Part shown: piece by piece, positions 26,443-35,134 of the stretch
How positions within the stretch are numbered: the first letter of the stretch is position 1
Layout: every line of letters begins with the position of its first letter
From: Pseudomonas marvdashtae
Lineage (GTDB): Bacteria > Pseudomonadota > Gammaproteobacteria > Pseudomonadales > Pseudomonadaceae
DNA: 64,000 nucleotides
Direction of reading: 5' to 3'
Assembly (NCBI RefSeq): GCF_014268655.2
Contig: NZ_JABWQX020000001.1
Location: forward strand, 4,184,001-4,248,000
Notes under the pieces: model-generated
Databases searched by the model: none
What the model was told of the DNA's origin: nothing
What the model saw: only the letters and a program-made list of their open reading frames with translations
Made by a program: the position numbers and the translations under genes

Positions 26443-27510
26443 ATGAAACGGCTTTTCCTGGCATCACTGTTAGGCTCGACCATTGCCATGTGCACCGCCG
26501 CCATGGCCGCTGATACCGATCTGAAAACACTGGAAGCCGCTGCGAAAGCGGAAGGCGCCGTCAACAGCGTCGGCATGCCCGACGACTGGGCGAACTGGAA
26601 AGGCACCTGGGACGACCTGGCCAAGCTCTACGGTTTGAAACACATCGACACCGACATGAGCTCGGCCCAGGAAATCGCCAAGTTCGCCGCCGAGAAAGAC
26701 AACGCCAGCGCCGATATCGGTGACGTCGGCGCGGCCTTCGGCCCGATCGCAGTCAAGCAAGGCGTGGTGCAACCCTACAAGCCAAGCACCTGGGAACAGA
26801 TCCCTGACTGGGCCAAGGACAAGGACGGCAACTGGGCACTCGCCTACACCGGCACCATCGCCTTTATCGTCAATAAGAAATTGCTGCACGGCTCCGATGT
26901 ACCGACCAAATGGGCCGATCTGAAAACCGGTAAATACAAGGTCTCGATTGGCGACGTGAGCACCGCCGCCCAGGCCGCCAACGGCGTTCTGGCAGCGGCC
27001 CTGGCCAACGGCGGCAACGAGAAAAATGTTCAACCGGCTTTGTTGATGTTCGCCGAGATCGCCAAGCAGGGACGCCTTTCCATGGCCAACCCGACCATCG
27101 CCACGATGGAGAAAGGTGAAGTCGAAGTCGGTGTGGTCTGGGATTTCAACGGCCTGAGCTACAAAGCCAAGATGGCCAACCCGGATGACTACGTCGTGCT
27201 GATTCCGTCCGACGGCTCGGTCATCTCCGGCTACACCACCATCATCAACAAATACGCCAAGCACCCGAACGCCGCCAAGCTGACCCGCGAATACATCTTC
27301 AGCGACGCAGGGCAGATCAACCTGGCCAAAGGCAACGCCCGCCCCATCCGCGCCGAGCACTTGAAACTGCCGGAAGAGGTCCAGGCCAAGCTGCTGCCGA
27401 ACGAGCAGTACAAAGGCGTGACCCCGATCAAGGATGCGGACGCGTGGGAGAAGACTTCCAAGGCACTGCCGCAGGCGTGGAATGAACAAGTCATCGTCGA
27501 GATGAAGTGA
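26443..27510 (+). CDS. ABC transporter periplasmic substrate-binding protein
   Basis: A 355-residue exported binding protein of the iron/putrescine/2-aminoethylphosphonate-type family. The signal peptide spans residues 1-23 (cleavage after AAMA). The mature chain has the two-lobe pattern, with AYTGTIAFIVNKKLL and VGVVWDFNGLSYKAKM in the hinge and pocket region. It heads a tight operon with two permeases, an ATPase and a phosphatase-superfamily enzyme. The sequence does not reveal the ligand; the operon context points to a phosphorus-containing organic compound. An FeIII or polyamine ligand is a less likely alternative. Confidence 0.9.
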   Translation: MKRLFLASLLGSTIAMCTAAMAADTDLKTLEAAAKAEGAVNSVGMPDDWANWKGTWDDLAKLYGLKHIDTDMSSAQEIAKFAAEKDNASADIGDVGAAFGPIAVKQGVVQPYKPSTWEQIPDWAKDKDGNWALAYTGTIAFIVNKKLLHGSDVPTKWADLKTGKYKVSIGDVSTAAQAANGVLAAALANGGNEKNVQPALLMFAEIAKQGRLSMANPTIATMEKGEVEVGVVWDFNGLSYKAKMANPDDYVVLIPSDGSVISGYTTIINKYAKHPNAAKLTREYIFSDAGQINLAKGNARPIRAEHLKLPEEVQAKLLPNEQYKGVTPIKDADAWEKTSKALPQAWNEQVIVEMK

Positions 27511-27627
27511 GGCGCTAGCCCCCCTCGGATATCCGCTGGGAATTCTCGTGGGAGCGGGCTTGCTCGCTTCCACCTGGACCCTTGGTCGTTCGAGTTTCCT
27601 GGTTCTTGTCCCGGAGTCGCGGTATCC

Positions 27628-28434
27628 ATGAAGCACAACGTCATCCTGGTAGTGCTCGACGGCCTCAACTATGAAGTCGCCCGGCATGCCATGGGACATT
27701 TGCAGGCGTATGTTGGCGCAGGACGCGCGGCGCTCTACAAGTTGGAATGTGAACTACCCGCCCTGTCCCGCCCACTCTACGAATGCATCCTCACCGGCGT
27801 CGTGCCCATCGACAGCGGGATCGTGCACAACAATGTCTCGCGTCTGTCCAATCAGCGAAGCATTTTTCATTACGCCACCGACGCCGGCTTGAGCACCGCA
27901 GCCGCTGCGTATCATTGGGTCAGTGAGCTCTACAACGCGTCACCGTTCATAGCCGGCCGGGACCGTCATACGGAAAACCCCGACCTGCCGATTCAATACG
28001 GGCATTTCTACTGGAATGACCACTACCCCGATTCCCATCTGTTCGCCGACGCCGAACACTTGCGCCAACGCTACCTGCCGAACTTCTTGCTGGTGCACCC
28101 GATGAACATCGACGATGCCGGCCACAAGCACGGCCTCGACACCCCGCAATACCGCAACAGTGCCCGCTCGGCCGACATCAACCTGGCGGTCTACCTGCAA
28201 GCCTGGCTCGACGCCGATTACCAGGTGTTGGTGACCTCGGACCATGGCATGAACAACGATCGCTCCCACAACGGCCTGCTGGCTGAGGAACGGGAGGTGC
28301 CCTTGTTCGTGCTCGGCGACGGCTTCAGCCTTGACCCCGATGCAGCGCCCCGGCAGACCGAGCTGTGCGGCACCATTTGCCAGTTGCTCGGCGTCAATCA
28401 CGACAAACCTTATTGCCAGGAGTTGCTCAAGTGA
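27628..28434 (+). CDS. Cytosolic alkaline-phosphatase-superfamily hydrolase
   Basis: A 268-residue nucleotide-pyrophosphatase/phosphodiesterase-like enzyme. Metal-binding motifs are VVLDGLN at the N-terminus (Asp10), MNIDDAGHKHG (near 170) and TSDHGMN (near 208). The nucleophile is probably in LSRPLYECILTG (residues 49-60, Ser50 or Thr59). It lacks a signal peptide, so it acts after import. It is shorter than phosphonoacetate hydrolase PhnA (about 400). It overlaps the first permease gene by four bases (GTGA), so it is tied to transport: it likely hydrolyses the imported ester or phosphonate. Confidence 0.82.
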   Translation: MKHNVILVVLDGLNYEVARHAMGHLQAYVGAGRAALYKLECELPALSRPLYECILTGVVPIDSGIVHNNVSRLSNQRSIFHYATDAGLSTAAAAYHWVSELYNASPFIAGRDRHTENPDLPIQYGHFYWNDHYPDSHLFADAEHLRQRYLPNFLLVHPMNIDDAGHKHGLDTPQYRNSARSADINLAVYLQAWLDADYQVLVTSDHGMNNDRSHNGLLAEEREVPLFVLGDGFSLDPDAAPRQTELCGTICQLLGVNHDKPYCQELLK

Positions 28435-29276
28435 ACGCCATGACGCGCGGCAAATGGCTGGCAGCGTTGTGCCTGGTGCCCTTCGCGATTTTCTTCATCG
28501 TGTTCCAGATCGCCCCGCTGCTTTGGGTGCTGGTCAACAGCCTGCAATCGGAAGAGTTCGGCTGGGGCCTGGCCAATTTCAGCAAGATCTTCAGCTCAAA
28601 GTTTTACCGGCAGGCGATCCAGCACAGCCTGGAGATCAGCTTCTGGTCCAGCGTCTTCGGCATCATCATCGCCGTTCTCGGCAGCTACTCCCTGCGCCGT
28701 GTCGATTCGCGGCTACGCAACTTCGTCAACGCGTTCGCCAACATGACCAGCAACTTCGCCGGCGTGCCCCTGGCCTTCGCCTTCATCATTTTGCTGGGGT
28801 TCAACGGCAGCATCACGATCATGCTCAAGCAGGCGGGGATCATCGAGGATTTCAACCTGTACTCGAAAACCGGGCTGATCATTCTCTACACGTACTTCCA
28901 GATTCCCCTCGGCGTGCTGCTGCTCTACCCAGCCTTTGATGCGTTGCGCGAAGACTGGCGTGAATCCGCCGCCTTGCTCGGCGCCAACGGCTGGCAATTC
29001 TGGCGGCACATCGGCTTGCCGGTCCTGACCCCGGCGCTGCTGGGCACTTTCGTGATCCTGCTGGCCAACGCCCTCGGCGCCTACGCGACGGTCTATGCGC
29101 TGACCACTGGCAATTTCAACGTCCTGCCGATTCGCATCGCAGCCATGGTTTCCGGCGATATTTCCCTCGACCCGAACATGGCCAGCGCCTTGGCCGTAGT
29201 GTTGGTGGCGTTGATGACCCTGGTAACCATCGTCCATCAATTGCTGCTCAAGAGGAGCTACCATGTCTCGCGCTGA
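28431..29276 (+). CDS. ABC transporter permease, first subunit
   Basis: A 281-residue inner-membrane protein with about six helices. The cytosolic EAA-type loop, which docks to the ATPase, is LREDWRESAALLGANGWQFW. GTG 28431 is used because AGGAG lies just upstream and it overlaps the preceding stop. The second permease begins inside its 3' end, a 14-base overlap. Confidence 0.9.
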   Translation: MNAMTRGKWLAALCLVPFAIFFIVFQIAPLLWVLVNSLQSEEFGWGLANFSKIFSSKFYRQAIQHSLEISFWSSVFGIIIAVLGSYSLRRVDSRLRNFVNAFANMTSNFAGVPLAFAFIILLGFNGSITIMLKQAGIIEDFNLYSKTGLIILYTYFQIPLGVLLLYPAFDALREDWRESAALLGANGWQFWRHIGLPVLTPALLGTFVILLANALGAYATVYALTTGNFNVLPIRIAAMVSGDISLDPNMASALAVVLVALMTLVTIVHQLLLKRSYHVSR

Positions 29277-30063
29277 ATCGAGCTCCGTCGGGCTCTATCA
29301 TCGGGTGGTGGTGTACCTGCTGTTCGCCATCCTGCTGCTGCCCTTGGTCGGCACGCTGGTCTACTCCATCGCCAGCAGTTGGTCGGCCACCGTGTTGCCC
29401 AGCGGCTTCACCTTCAAATGGTACGTGCAGCTGTGGAGCGATCCGCGCTTTCTCAACGCGTTCGGCCAATCGCTGATCGTCTGCGTCGGCGCGCTGGTGC
29501 TCTCGGTGGTGCTGATCCTGCCGCTGCTGTTCGTGGTGCATTACCACTTTCCCAAGCTCGACGCGCTGATGAACATCCTCATCCTGCTGCCCTTCGCGGT
29601 GCCACCGGTGGTGTCCTCGGTGGGGTTGCTGCAGCTCTATGGCTCCGGGCCACTGGCGATGGTCGGCACGCCGTGGATCCTGATCGGCTGCTACTTCACC
29701 GTTGCCCTGCCGTTCATGTACCGGGCAATCACCAACAACCTGCAAGCCATCAACCTGCGGGACTTGATGGACGCCGCCCAACTGCTCGGCGCCAGCACTT
29801 TCCAGGCGGCGTTGCTGGTGGTGCTGCCGAACCTGCGCAAGGGCTTGATGGTTGCGCTGTTGCTGTCCTTCTCGTTCCTGTTCGGCGAGTTCGTGTTCGC
29901 CAACATCCTCGTCGGCACCCGCTATGAAACCCTGCAGGTGTACCTGAACAACATGCGCAACAGCAGCGGCCACTTCACCAGTGCGCTGGTGATTTCCTAC
30001 TTCTTCTTCGTACTGGTCCTGACCTGGGCGGCCAACATCTTGAACAAGGACAAAAGCCAATGA
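29263..30063 (+). CDS. ABC transporter permease, second subunit
   Basis: A 266-residue partner permease with about six helices. Its EAA-type loop is LRDLMDAAQLLGASTFQA. It overlaps the upstream permease by 14 bases and the ATPase gene by four (ATGA), so all three membrane-complex genes are translationally coupled and would be made in fixed ratio. Confidence 0.9.
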   Translation: MSRAESSSVGLYHRVVVYLLFAILLLPLVGTLVYSIASSWSATVLPSGFTFKWYVQLWSDPRFLNAFGQSLIVCVGALVLSVVLILPLLFVVHYHFPKLDALMNILILLPFAVPPVVSSVGLLQLYGSGPLAMVGTPWILIGCYFTVALPFMYRAITNNLQAINLRDLMDAAQLLGASTFQAALLVVLPNLRKGLMVALLLSFSFLFGEFVFANILVGTRYETLQVYLNNMRNSSGHFTSALVISYFFFVLVLTWAANILNKDKSQ

Positions 30064-31049
30064 GCTACGTCAGCGTCCAACACCTGCAAAAAAGCTACGC
30101 GGGCACACCGGTGTTCAGCGACATCAATTGCGAAATCCACAAGGGCGAGTTCGTTACTCTCCTCGGCCCTTCGGGCTGCGGCAAATCCACGCTGCTGCGC
30201 TGCATCGCCGGCCTGACCGCAGTGGACGCGGGCCAGATCCTGCTGGACGGCCAGGACATCGTGCCGCTGAGTCCGCAGAAGCGCGGGATAGGCATGGTCT
30301 TCCAGAGCTACGCCTTGTTCCCCAACATGACCGTGGAGCAGAACGTCGCTTTCGGCCTGCGCATGCAAAAGGTCGCCGCCGACGACAGTCGCCAGCGCGT
30401 GCTTGAGATTCTGCGCCTGGTGGAGCTGCATGATTTTTCCGCGCGCTACCCTCATCAACTGTCAGGCGGCCAATGCCAGCGCGTGGCCCTGGCCCGCTCG
30501 CTGGTCACCCGGCCACGGCTGTTGCTGCTGGATGAGCCGCTGTCGGCACTGGATGCGCGGATTCGCAAGCATCTGCGCGAACAGATCCGCCAGATCCAGC
30601 GCGAGTTGGGCCTGACGACGATTTTCGTCACACACGATCAGGAGGAAGCCCTGACCATGTCTGACCGGATATTCCTGATGAACCAGGGAAAGATCGTCCA
30701 AAGCGGCGATGCCGAAACCCTTTACACTGCGCCCGTCGATGCCTTTGCCGCCGGCTTCATCGGCAACTACAACCTGCTCGACGCCGACACCGCCACCCGC
30801 CTGCTGCAACGCCCGGTGAACAGCCGCATCGCGATTCGCCCGGAAGCCATCGAGCTGAGTCGCAACGGCCAGGCCGATGCACTGATCCGCAGCCACAGCC
30901 TGCTGGGCAACGTGATCCGTTACCGGGTCGAGGCCCGTGGCGTGGAATTGGTGGTGGATGTGCTCAACCGCTCGGCGGCGGACCTGCATCCCGACGGTGC
31001 ACGGCTGGCACTTACCATCGATCCCTCGGCGCTGTGTGAGGTAGCCTGA
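30060..31049 (+). CDS. ABC transporter ATP-binding subunit
   Basis: A 329-residue ATPase. Walker A is GPSGCGKST near residue 38, the signature is LSGGQCQRVALARSL near 137 (Cys replaces the common Gln after GGQ), Walker B LLLLDEPLSALD follows, and the switch His is in VTHDQ near 194. The C-terminal 90 residues form a regulatory TOBE-like domain (RIAIRPEAIELSRNG). Together with the two permeases and the binding protein this is a complete importer. Confidence 0.93.
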   Translation: MSYVSVQHLQKSYAGTPVFSDINCEIHKGEFVTLLGPSGCGKSTLLRCIAGLTAVDAGQILLDGQDIVPLSPQKRGIGMVFQSYALFPNMTVEQNVAFGLRMQKVAADDSRQRVLEILRLVELHDFSARYPHQLSGGQCQRVALARSLVTRPRLLLLDEPLSALDARIRKHLREQIRQIQRELGLTTIFVTHDQEEALTMSDRIFLMNQGKIVQSGDAETLYTAPVDAFAAGFIGNYNLLDADTATRLLQRPVNSRIAIRPEAIELSRNGQADALIRSHSLLGNVIRYRVEARGVELVVDVLNRSAADLHPDGARLALTIDPSALCEVA

Positions 31050-31095
31050 CGGCTCTATTGATTTTGAAGATGATTCTGAAAAGGGAAACGCGCTG

Positions 31096-31749
31096 ATGGC
31101 CCTGGCAATATTTGATCTGGACGAAACCCTGATCCACGGCGACTGCGCCACCCTCTGGAGCGAACAGATGGGGCGCCTGGGCTGGGTCGACCCTGAGTCG
31201 TTCATGCGCCGCAACAACGAGCTTATGGACGCCTACAGCCACGGCAAGCTGCGCATGGAAGAGTACATGGACTTCAGCCTGGAACCGATGATCGGCCGCA
31301 CGCCGGAAGAAATCGAGCATCTGGTGGCGCCGTGGGTGGAAGACTTCATCGAGCCGATCATCTTCAGCGACGCCACCAAGGCCATCGCTGAACACCGCAA
31401 GGCCGGTGACCGAATCCTGGTGATCTCGGCCTCGGGCACGCACCTGGTCAAGCCGATTGCCGAACGCCTGGGCATCGACGAGATCCTGGCCATCGAGCTT
31501 GAAGTGGCCCACGGGGTGTACAGCGGAAAGACCGTAGGCACCCTGACCTACCGCGAAGGCAAGATCGCCCGACTGCTGGACTGGCTGGATGCCGAGGAAG
31601 AGAACCTGGAAGGCGCGAGCTTCTATTCCGATTCGCGCAATGACCTGCCGTTGTTGCTCAAGGTCGATTACCCGCACGTCGTGAACCCGGACCCGGTACT
31701 GAAGGCCCATGCCGAATCGGCTGGGTGGCCGATTCATACCTGGAAATAG
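31096..31749 (+). CDS. HAD-IB family phosphatase (SerB-like)
   Basis: A 217-residue haloacid-dehalogenase phosphatase. Motif I is FDLDETL (residues 6-12, Asp nucleophile). Motif II is VISASGTHL (near 113), motif III Lys lies near 150, and motif IV is YSDSRNDLPLL (near 178). The helical cap sits between motifs I and II. It begins 46 bases after the ATPase gene with its own AAGGGAA ribosome site, so it may belong to the operon or be separate; its PAO1 counterpart (by order, from memory) is next to the same transporter. The substrate is unknown; phosphoserine or an alcohol phosphate are candidates. Confidence 0.88.
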   Translation: MALAIFDLDETLIHGDCATLWSEQMGRLGWVDPESFMRRNNELMDAYSHGKLRMEEYMDFSLEPMIGRTPEEIEHLVAPWVEDFIEPIIFSDATKAIAEHRKAGDRILVISASGTHLVKPIAERLGIDEILAIELEVAHGVYSGKTVGTLTYREGKIARLLDWLDAEEENLEGASFYSDSRNDLPLLLKVDYPHVVNPDPVLKAHAESAGWPIHTWK

Positions 31750-31820
31750 ACAGGCGGGAAGAACACCCTGGCTCTTGTGGCGAGGGCGATCTATACCGCT
31801 CCCACAGGTCTACGCAAAAA

Positions 31821-32783
31821 TCAGCTCAGGCTCTCATCTATCACCAGCACCAATTTCCCAGACACCTGATTGGTCGCCAGCTCCGCGAACGCCGCTTCGG
31901 CATCCTTGATCGCAAACGTCTTGGCCAATTGCGGGCTCAGGCGTTTGTCGGCGAACAATGGCCATACGTTCTGGCCCAGGTCGCTGATCAGGTCGGCCTT
32001 GAATTGGTCGTTGCGACTGCGCAGGGTCGAGCCGAGCAATTGGATGCGCTTGCCCAGCACTTGGGCCAGGTCGAATTCGGTCGTGCGCCCGCCCATGAGC
32101 CCGATCAGCACCCAGCGCCCGTCAACTGACAAAAGTTTCACGTTGAGCGAGGCGTAGTTGGCGCCGACTGGATCAAGGATCACGTCGAACGGCCCGAAGT
32201 CGTTCAGGCTGTTGATGTCGTCGGTGCGCACCACGCCGCCCTGGGCGCCCAGCGCTTCGCAATAGGCCAGCCGATCCGCCGAACCGACGCTGACCCAGCA
32301 TGGGTTGCCGAAGGCTTTGCACAGCTGGATCGCGGCCGAACCGACACCACTGGCCCCGGCGTGCAACAGCACTTTCTCGCCCGGCGTGAGGCCGGCGAGC
32401 TGGAACAGATTCAACCAAGCGGTGCTGTAAACCTCCGGCAGTGCGGCGGCTTCGGCCATCGACAAGCCTTCGGGCACCGGCAGGACATGGCGGCCATCGA
32501 CCACCACTTCCTCGGCCATTGCACCGCCGGCGAGCAATGCGCAAACCCGGTCGCCGACCTGCCAGGAAGAGCCTGGCCCGACCTCGCTGATCACCCCGGA
32601 ACATTCCAGCCCCAGCACCTGGCTCGCGCCGGGTGGCGGGGGATAATGCCCGGCCTTTTGCAACAAATCCGCCCGATTCAGGCCAGCGGCCGCCACGCGG
32701 ATGCGAACTTGCCCCGCATCACAGGCCGGACTCGGCTCATCTGCCCATACCACTTGGCCTTCAACGCCTTGCAATGCTTTCAC
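31821..32783 (-). CDS. NAD(P)H quinone oxidoreductase (MDR superfamily)
   Basis: A 320-residue medium-chain dehydrogenase/reductase of the zeta-crystallin/QOR type without zinc ligands. The NADPH-binding motif is AGASGVGSAAIQL (near 147), the substrate-side block LNRADLLQKAGHYPPPPG (near 36) and the coenzyme specificity region VSVGSADRL follow. Initiation is at GTG 32783 after an excellent GGAGG; the longer frame to 32861 lacks a ribosome site. It diverges from prc. The physiological quinone or enone is unknown. Confidence 0.9.
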   Translation of the reverse strand: MKALQGVEGQVVWADEPSPACDAGQVRIRVAAAGLNRADLLQKAGHYPPPPGASQVLGLECSGVISEVGPGSSWQVGDRVCALLAGGAMAEEVVVDGRHVLPVPEGLSMAEAAALPEVYSTAWLNLFQLAGLTPGEKVLLHAGASGVGSAAIQLCKAFGNPCWVSVGSADRLAYCEALGAQGGVVRTDDINSLNDFGPFDVILDPVGANYASLNVKLLSVDGRWVLIGLMGGRTTEFDLAQVLGKRIQLLGSTLRSRNDQFKADLISDLGQNVWPLFADKRLSPQLAKTFAIKDAEAAFAELATNQVSGKLVLVIDESLS

Positions 32784-32892
32784 GGTGCCTCCATAGTGAG
32801 TCTCGACTGGGCCCGCTGCTGTAACAACGCCGGGCTTTCTTGCATTATGCGCCCGGGCCACATGGAACCGGCGACTTCAAAGACGGCCTAAT

Positions 32893-35004
32893 ATGCGTGA
32901 TCAATTGTCCCTGCGTCGAATCAGCATGAAGCACTTTTTTCCCAGCACTGCACTTGCCCTCCTCATTGGCCTTGGCGCTTCAACGCTTTCGAACCCTGTG
33001 TTCGCGGCCAACAGCTGGGACAAGCTTCAGCCCGATCGCGACGAGGTGATTGCCAGCCTTAACGTGGTTGAATTGCTCAAGCGGCATCACTACAGCAAGC
33101 CGCCACTTGATGACGCACGCTCCGTCATCATCTACGACAGCTATTTGAAGCTGCTTGATCCGTCGCGCAGTTATTTCCTGGCCAGCGACATCGCCGAATT
33201 CGACAAATGGAAAACCCAGTTCGACGACTTCCTCAAGAGCGGCGACCTGAACGCCGGGTTCACCATCTACAAGCGCTACCTGGACCGCGTGAAGGCGCGT
33301 CTGGACTACGCCTTGGCCGAGTTGAACAAAGGCGTCGACAAGATCGATTTCAATGCCAAGGAAACCTTGCTGGTCGACCGCAAGGACGCCCCTTGGCTCA
33401 AAAGCACAGCCGAACTCGATGATCTGTGGCGCAAGCGCGTCAAAGACGAGGTGCTGCGCATGAAGATCGCCGGCAAGGATCCCAAGCAGATCCAGGAAAC
33501 CCTGACCAAGCGCTACAAGAACCAATTGGCTCGCCTGGACCAGACCCGTGCCGAAGATATCTTCCAGGCCTACATCAACACCTTCGCCATGTCCTACGAC
33601 CCGCACACCAATTATCTGTCGCCGGATAACGCGGAGAACTTCGATATCAACATGAGCTTGTCCCTTGAAGGCATCGGCGCGGTGCTGCAGAGCGACAACG
33701 ACCAGGTCAAGATCGTGCGCCTGGTGCCGGCGGGACCTGCCGACAAGACCAAGCAAGTCAGCCCGGCGGACAAGATCATTGGCGTCGCCCAGGGCAACAA
33801 GGAAATGGTCGATGTGGTCGGCTGGCGCCTGGACGAAGTGGTCAAGCTGATCCGCGGTCCGAAAGGCTCGGTGGTGCGCCTGGAAGTCATTCCGGCCAGC
33901 AATGCGCCGAACGACCAGACCAGCAAAGTCGTGTCCATCACCCGCGAAGCGGTGAAGCTGGAAGAACAGGCAGCGAAGAAGTCAGTCCTCAAACTGAAAC
34001 AGGATGGCAAGGACTACAAGCTCGGCATCATCGAGATTCCCGCGTTCTACCTGGACTTCAAGGCTTTCCGCGCCGGAGATCCGGACTACAAGAGCACCAC
34101 GCGCGACGTGAAGAAACTGCTGACCGAATTGCAGAAGGAAAAGGTCGACGGCGTGGTCATCGACTTGCGCAACAACGGCGGCGGCTCGCTGCAGGAAGCC
34201 ACCGAGCTGACCAGCCTGTTCATCGACAAGGGCCCGACCGTGCTCGTGCGTAATGCCGATGGCCGGGTCGATGTCCTCGAAGATGAAAATCCTGGCGCGT
34301 TCTACAAGGGCCCGATGGCGTTGCTGGTCAATCGCCTCTCGGCCTCGGCCTCGGAGATTTTCGCCGGCGCCATGCAGGACTATCACCGGGCGCTGATCAT
34401 CGGCGGCCAGACCTTCGGCAAAGGCACCGTGCAGACTATCCAGCCGCTGAACCATGGCGAACTGAAACTGACCCTGGCGAAGTTCTACCGCGTCTCCGGC
34501 CAGAGCACCCAGCACCAGGGCGTACTGCCTGACATCGATTACCCGTCGATCATCGACACCAAGGAAATCGGTGAAAGCGCCCTGCCCGAAGCCATGCCGT
34601 GGGACACCATCCGCCCTGCGATCAAGCCGGCCGTGGACCCGTTCAAACCGTTCCTGGCCCAGCTCAAATCCGAGCATGACGCCCGTTCGGCCCAGGACGC
34701 AGAGTTTGTATTCATTCGCGACAAGCTGGCCTTGGCACAAAAGCTGATGACCGAGAAAACCGTCACCCTCAACGAAACCGACCGCCGCGCACAGCACGCC
34801 GATATCGAAGCCAAGCAATTGGCGATGGAGAACCTACGCCGCAAGGCCAAGGGCGAAGAGCCGCTCAAAGAGCTGAAGAAAGAAGACGAAGACTTGATCA
34901 CCGAACCGGAGAAGACCAAGCCGGAAGACGACGCCTACCTGAGCGAAACCGGGCGGATCCTGCTGGACTACCTGAAACTCAATACGGCGGTCGCCAAGCA
35001 TTGA
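32893..35004 (+). CDS. prc: Periplasmic tail-specific protease Prc
   Basis: A 703-residue C-terminal processing protease. Signal peptide in residues 1-38 (cleavage after VFA). The PDZ domain lies about 240-330, and the catalytic dyad is Ser485 (LSASASEIF) and Lys510 (TFGKGTVQ), spaced as in E. coli Prc. The C-terminal third has the helical DUF3340-like tail. In P. aeruginosa the homologue (AlgO) degrades truncated MucA and so affects alginate production. ATG 32893 is taken; ATG 32926 would shorten the signal peptide by 11 residues. A strong terminator follows. Confidence 0.95.
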   Translation: MRDQLSLRRISMKHFFPSTALALLIGLGASTLSNPVFAANSWDKLQPDRDEVIASLNVVELLKRHHYSKPPLDDARSVIIYDSYLKLLDPSRSYFLASDIAEFDKWKTQFDDFLKSGDLNAGFTIYKRYLDRVKARLDYALAELNKGVDKIDFNAKETLLVDRKDAPWLKSTAELDDLWRKRVKDEVLRMKIAGKDPKQIQETLTKRYKNQLARLDQTRAEDIFQAYINTFAMSYDPHTNYLSPDNAENFDINMSLSLEGIGAVLQSDNDQVKIVRLVPAGPADKTKQVSPADKIIGVAQGNKEMVDVVGWRLDEVVKLIRGPKGSVVRLEVIPASNAPNDQTSKVVSITREAVKLEEQAAKKSVLKLKQDGKDYKLGIIEIPAFYLDFKAFRAGDPDYKSTTRDVKKLLTELQKEKVDGVVIDLRNNGGGSLQEATELTSLFIDKGPTVLVRNADGRVDVLEDENPGAFYKGPMALLVNRLSASASEIFAGAMQDYHRALIIGGQTFGKGTVQTIQPLNHGELKLTLAKFYRVSGQSTQHQGVLPDIDYPSIIDTKEIGESALPEAMPWDTIRPAIKPAVDPFKPFLAQLKSEHDARSAQDAEFVFIRDKLALAQKLMTEKTVTLNETDRRAQHADIEAKQLAMENLRRKAKGEEPLKELKKEDEDLITEPEKTKPEDDAYLSETGRILLDYLKLNTAVAKH

Positions 35005-35074
35005 GATGATGGCCATTTAATGGTGATGCTCGTCGGAGTGTCATCAAACTGACATCAGTCTGTCGTGAAATACA

Positions 35075-35118
35075 GGACCGGGCGCACCCCAGCAGGGGTT
35101 GCGCCCAGTCCTTTTTTT
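35075..35118 (+). terminator. Strong terminator after prc
   Basis: GGGCGCAxCCCC / GGGGTTGCGCCC hairpin with GGAC/GTCC extending the base, followed by seven T residues. It ends the prc transcript 17 bases before the next ATG, so the EAL gene needs another promoter or reads through. Confidence 0.9.
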
Positions 35119-35134
35119 ATCGCCAGAGATCGCC

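Noticed and set aside
27541-27575. GTGGGAGCGGGCTTGCTCGC as a terminator for the binding-protein gene
   Set aside because: It resembles a truncated REP unit, and no T run follows. It may still influence expression ratio but evidence is weak.
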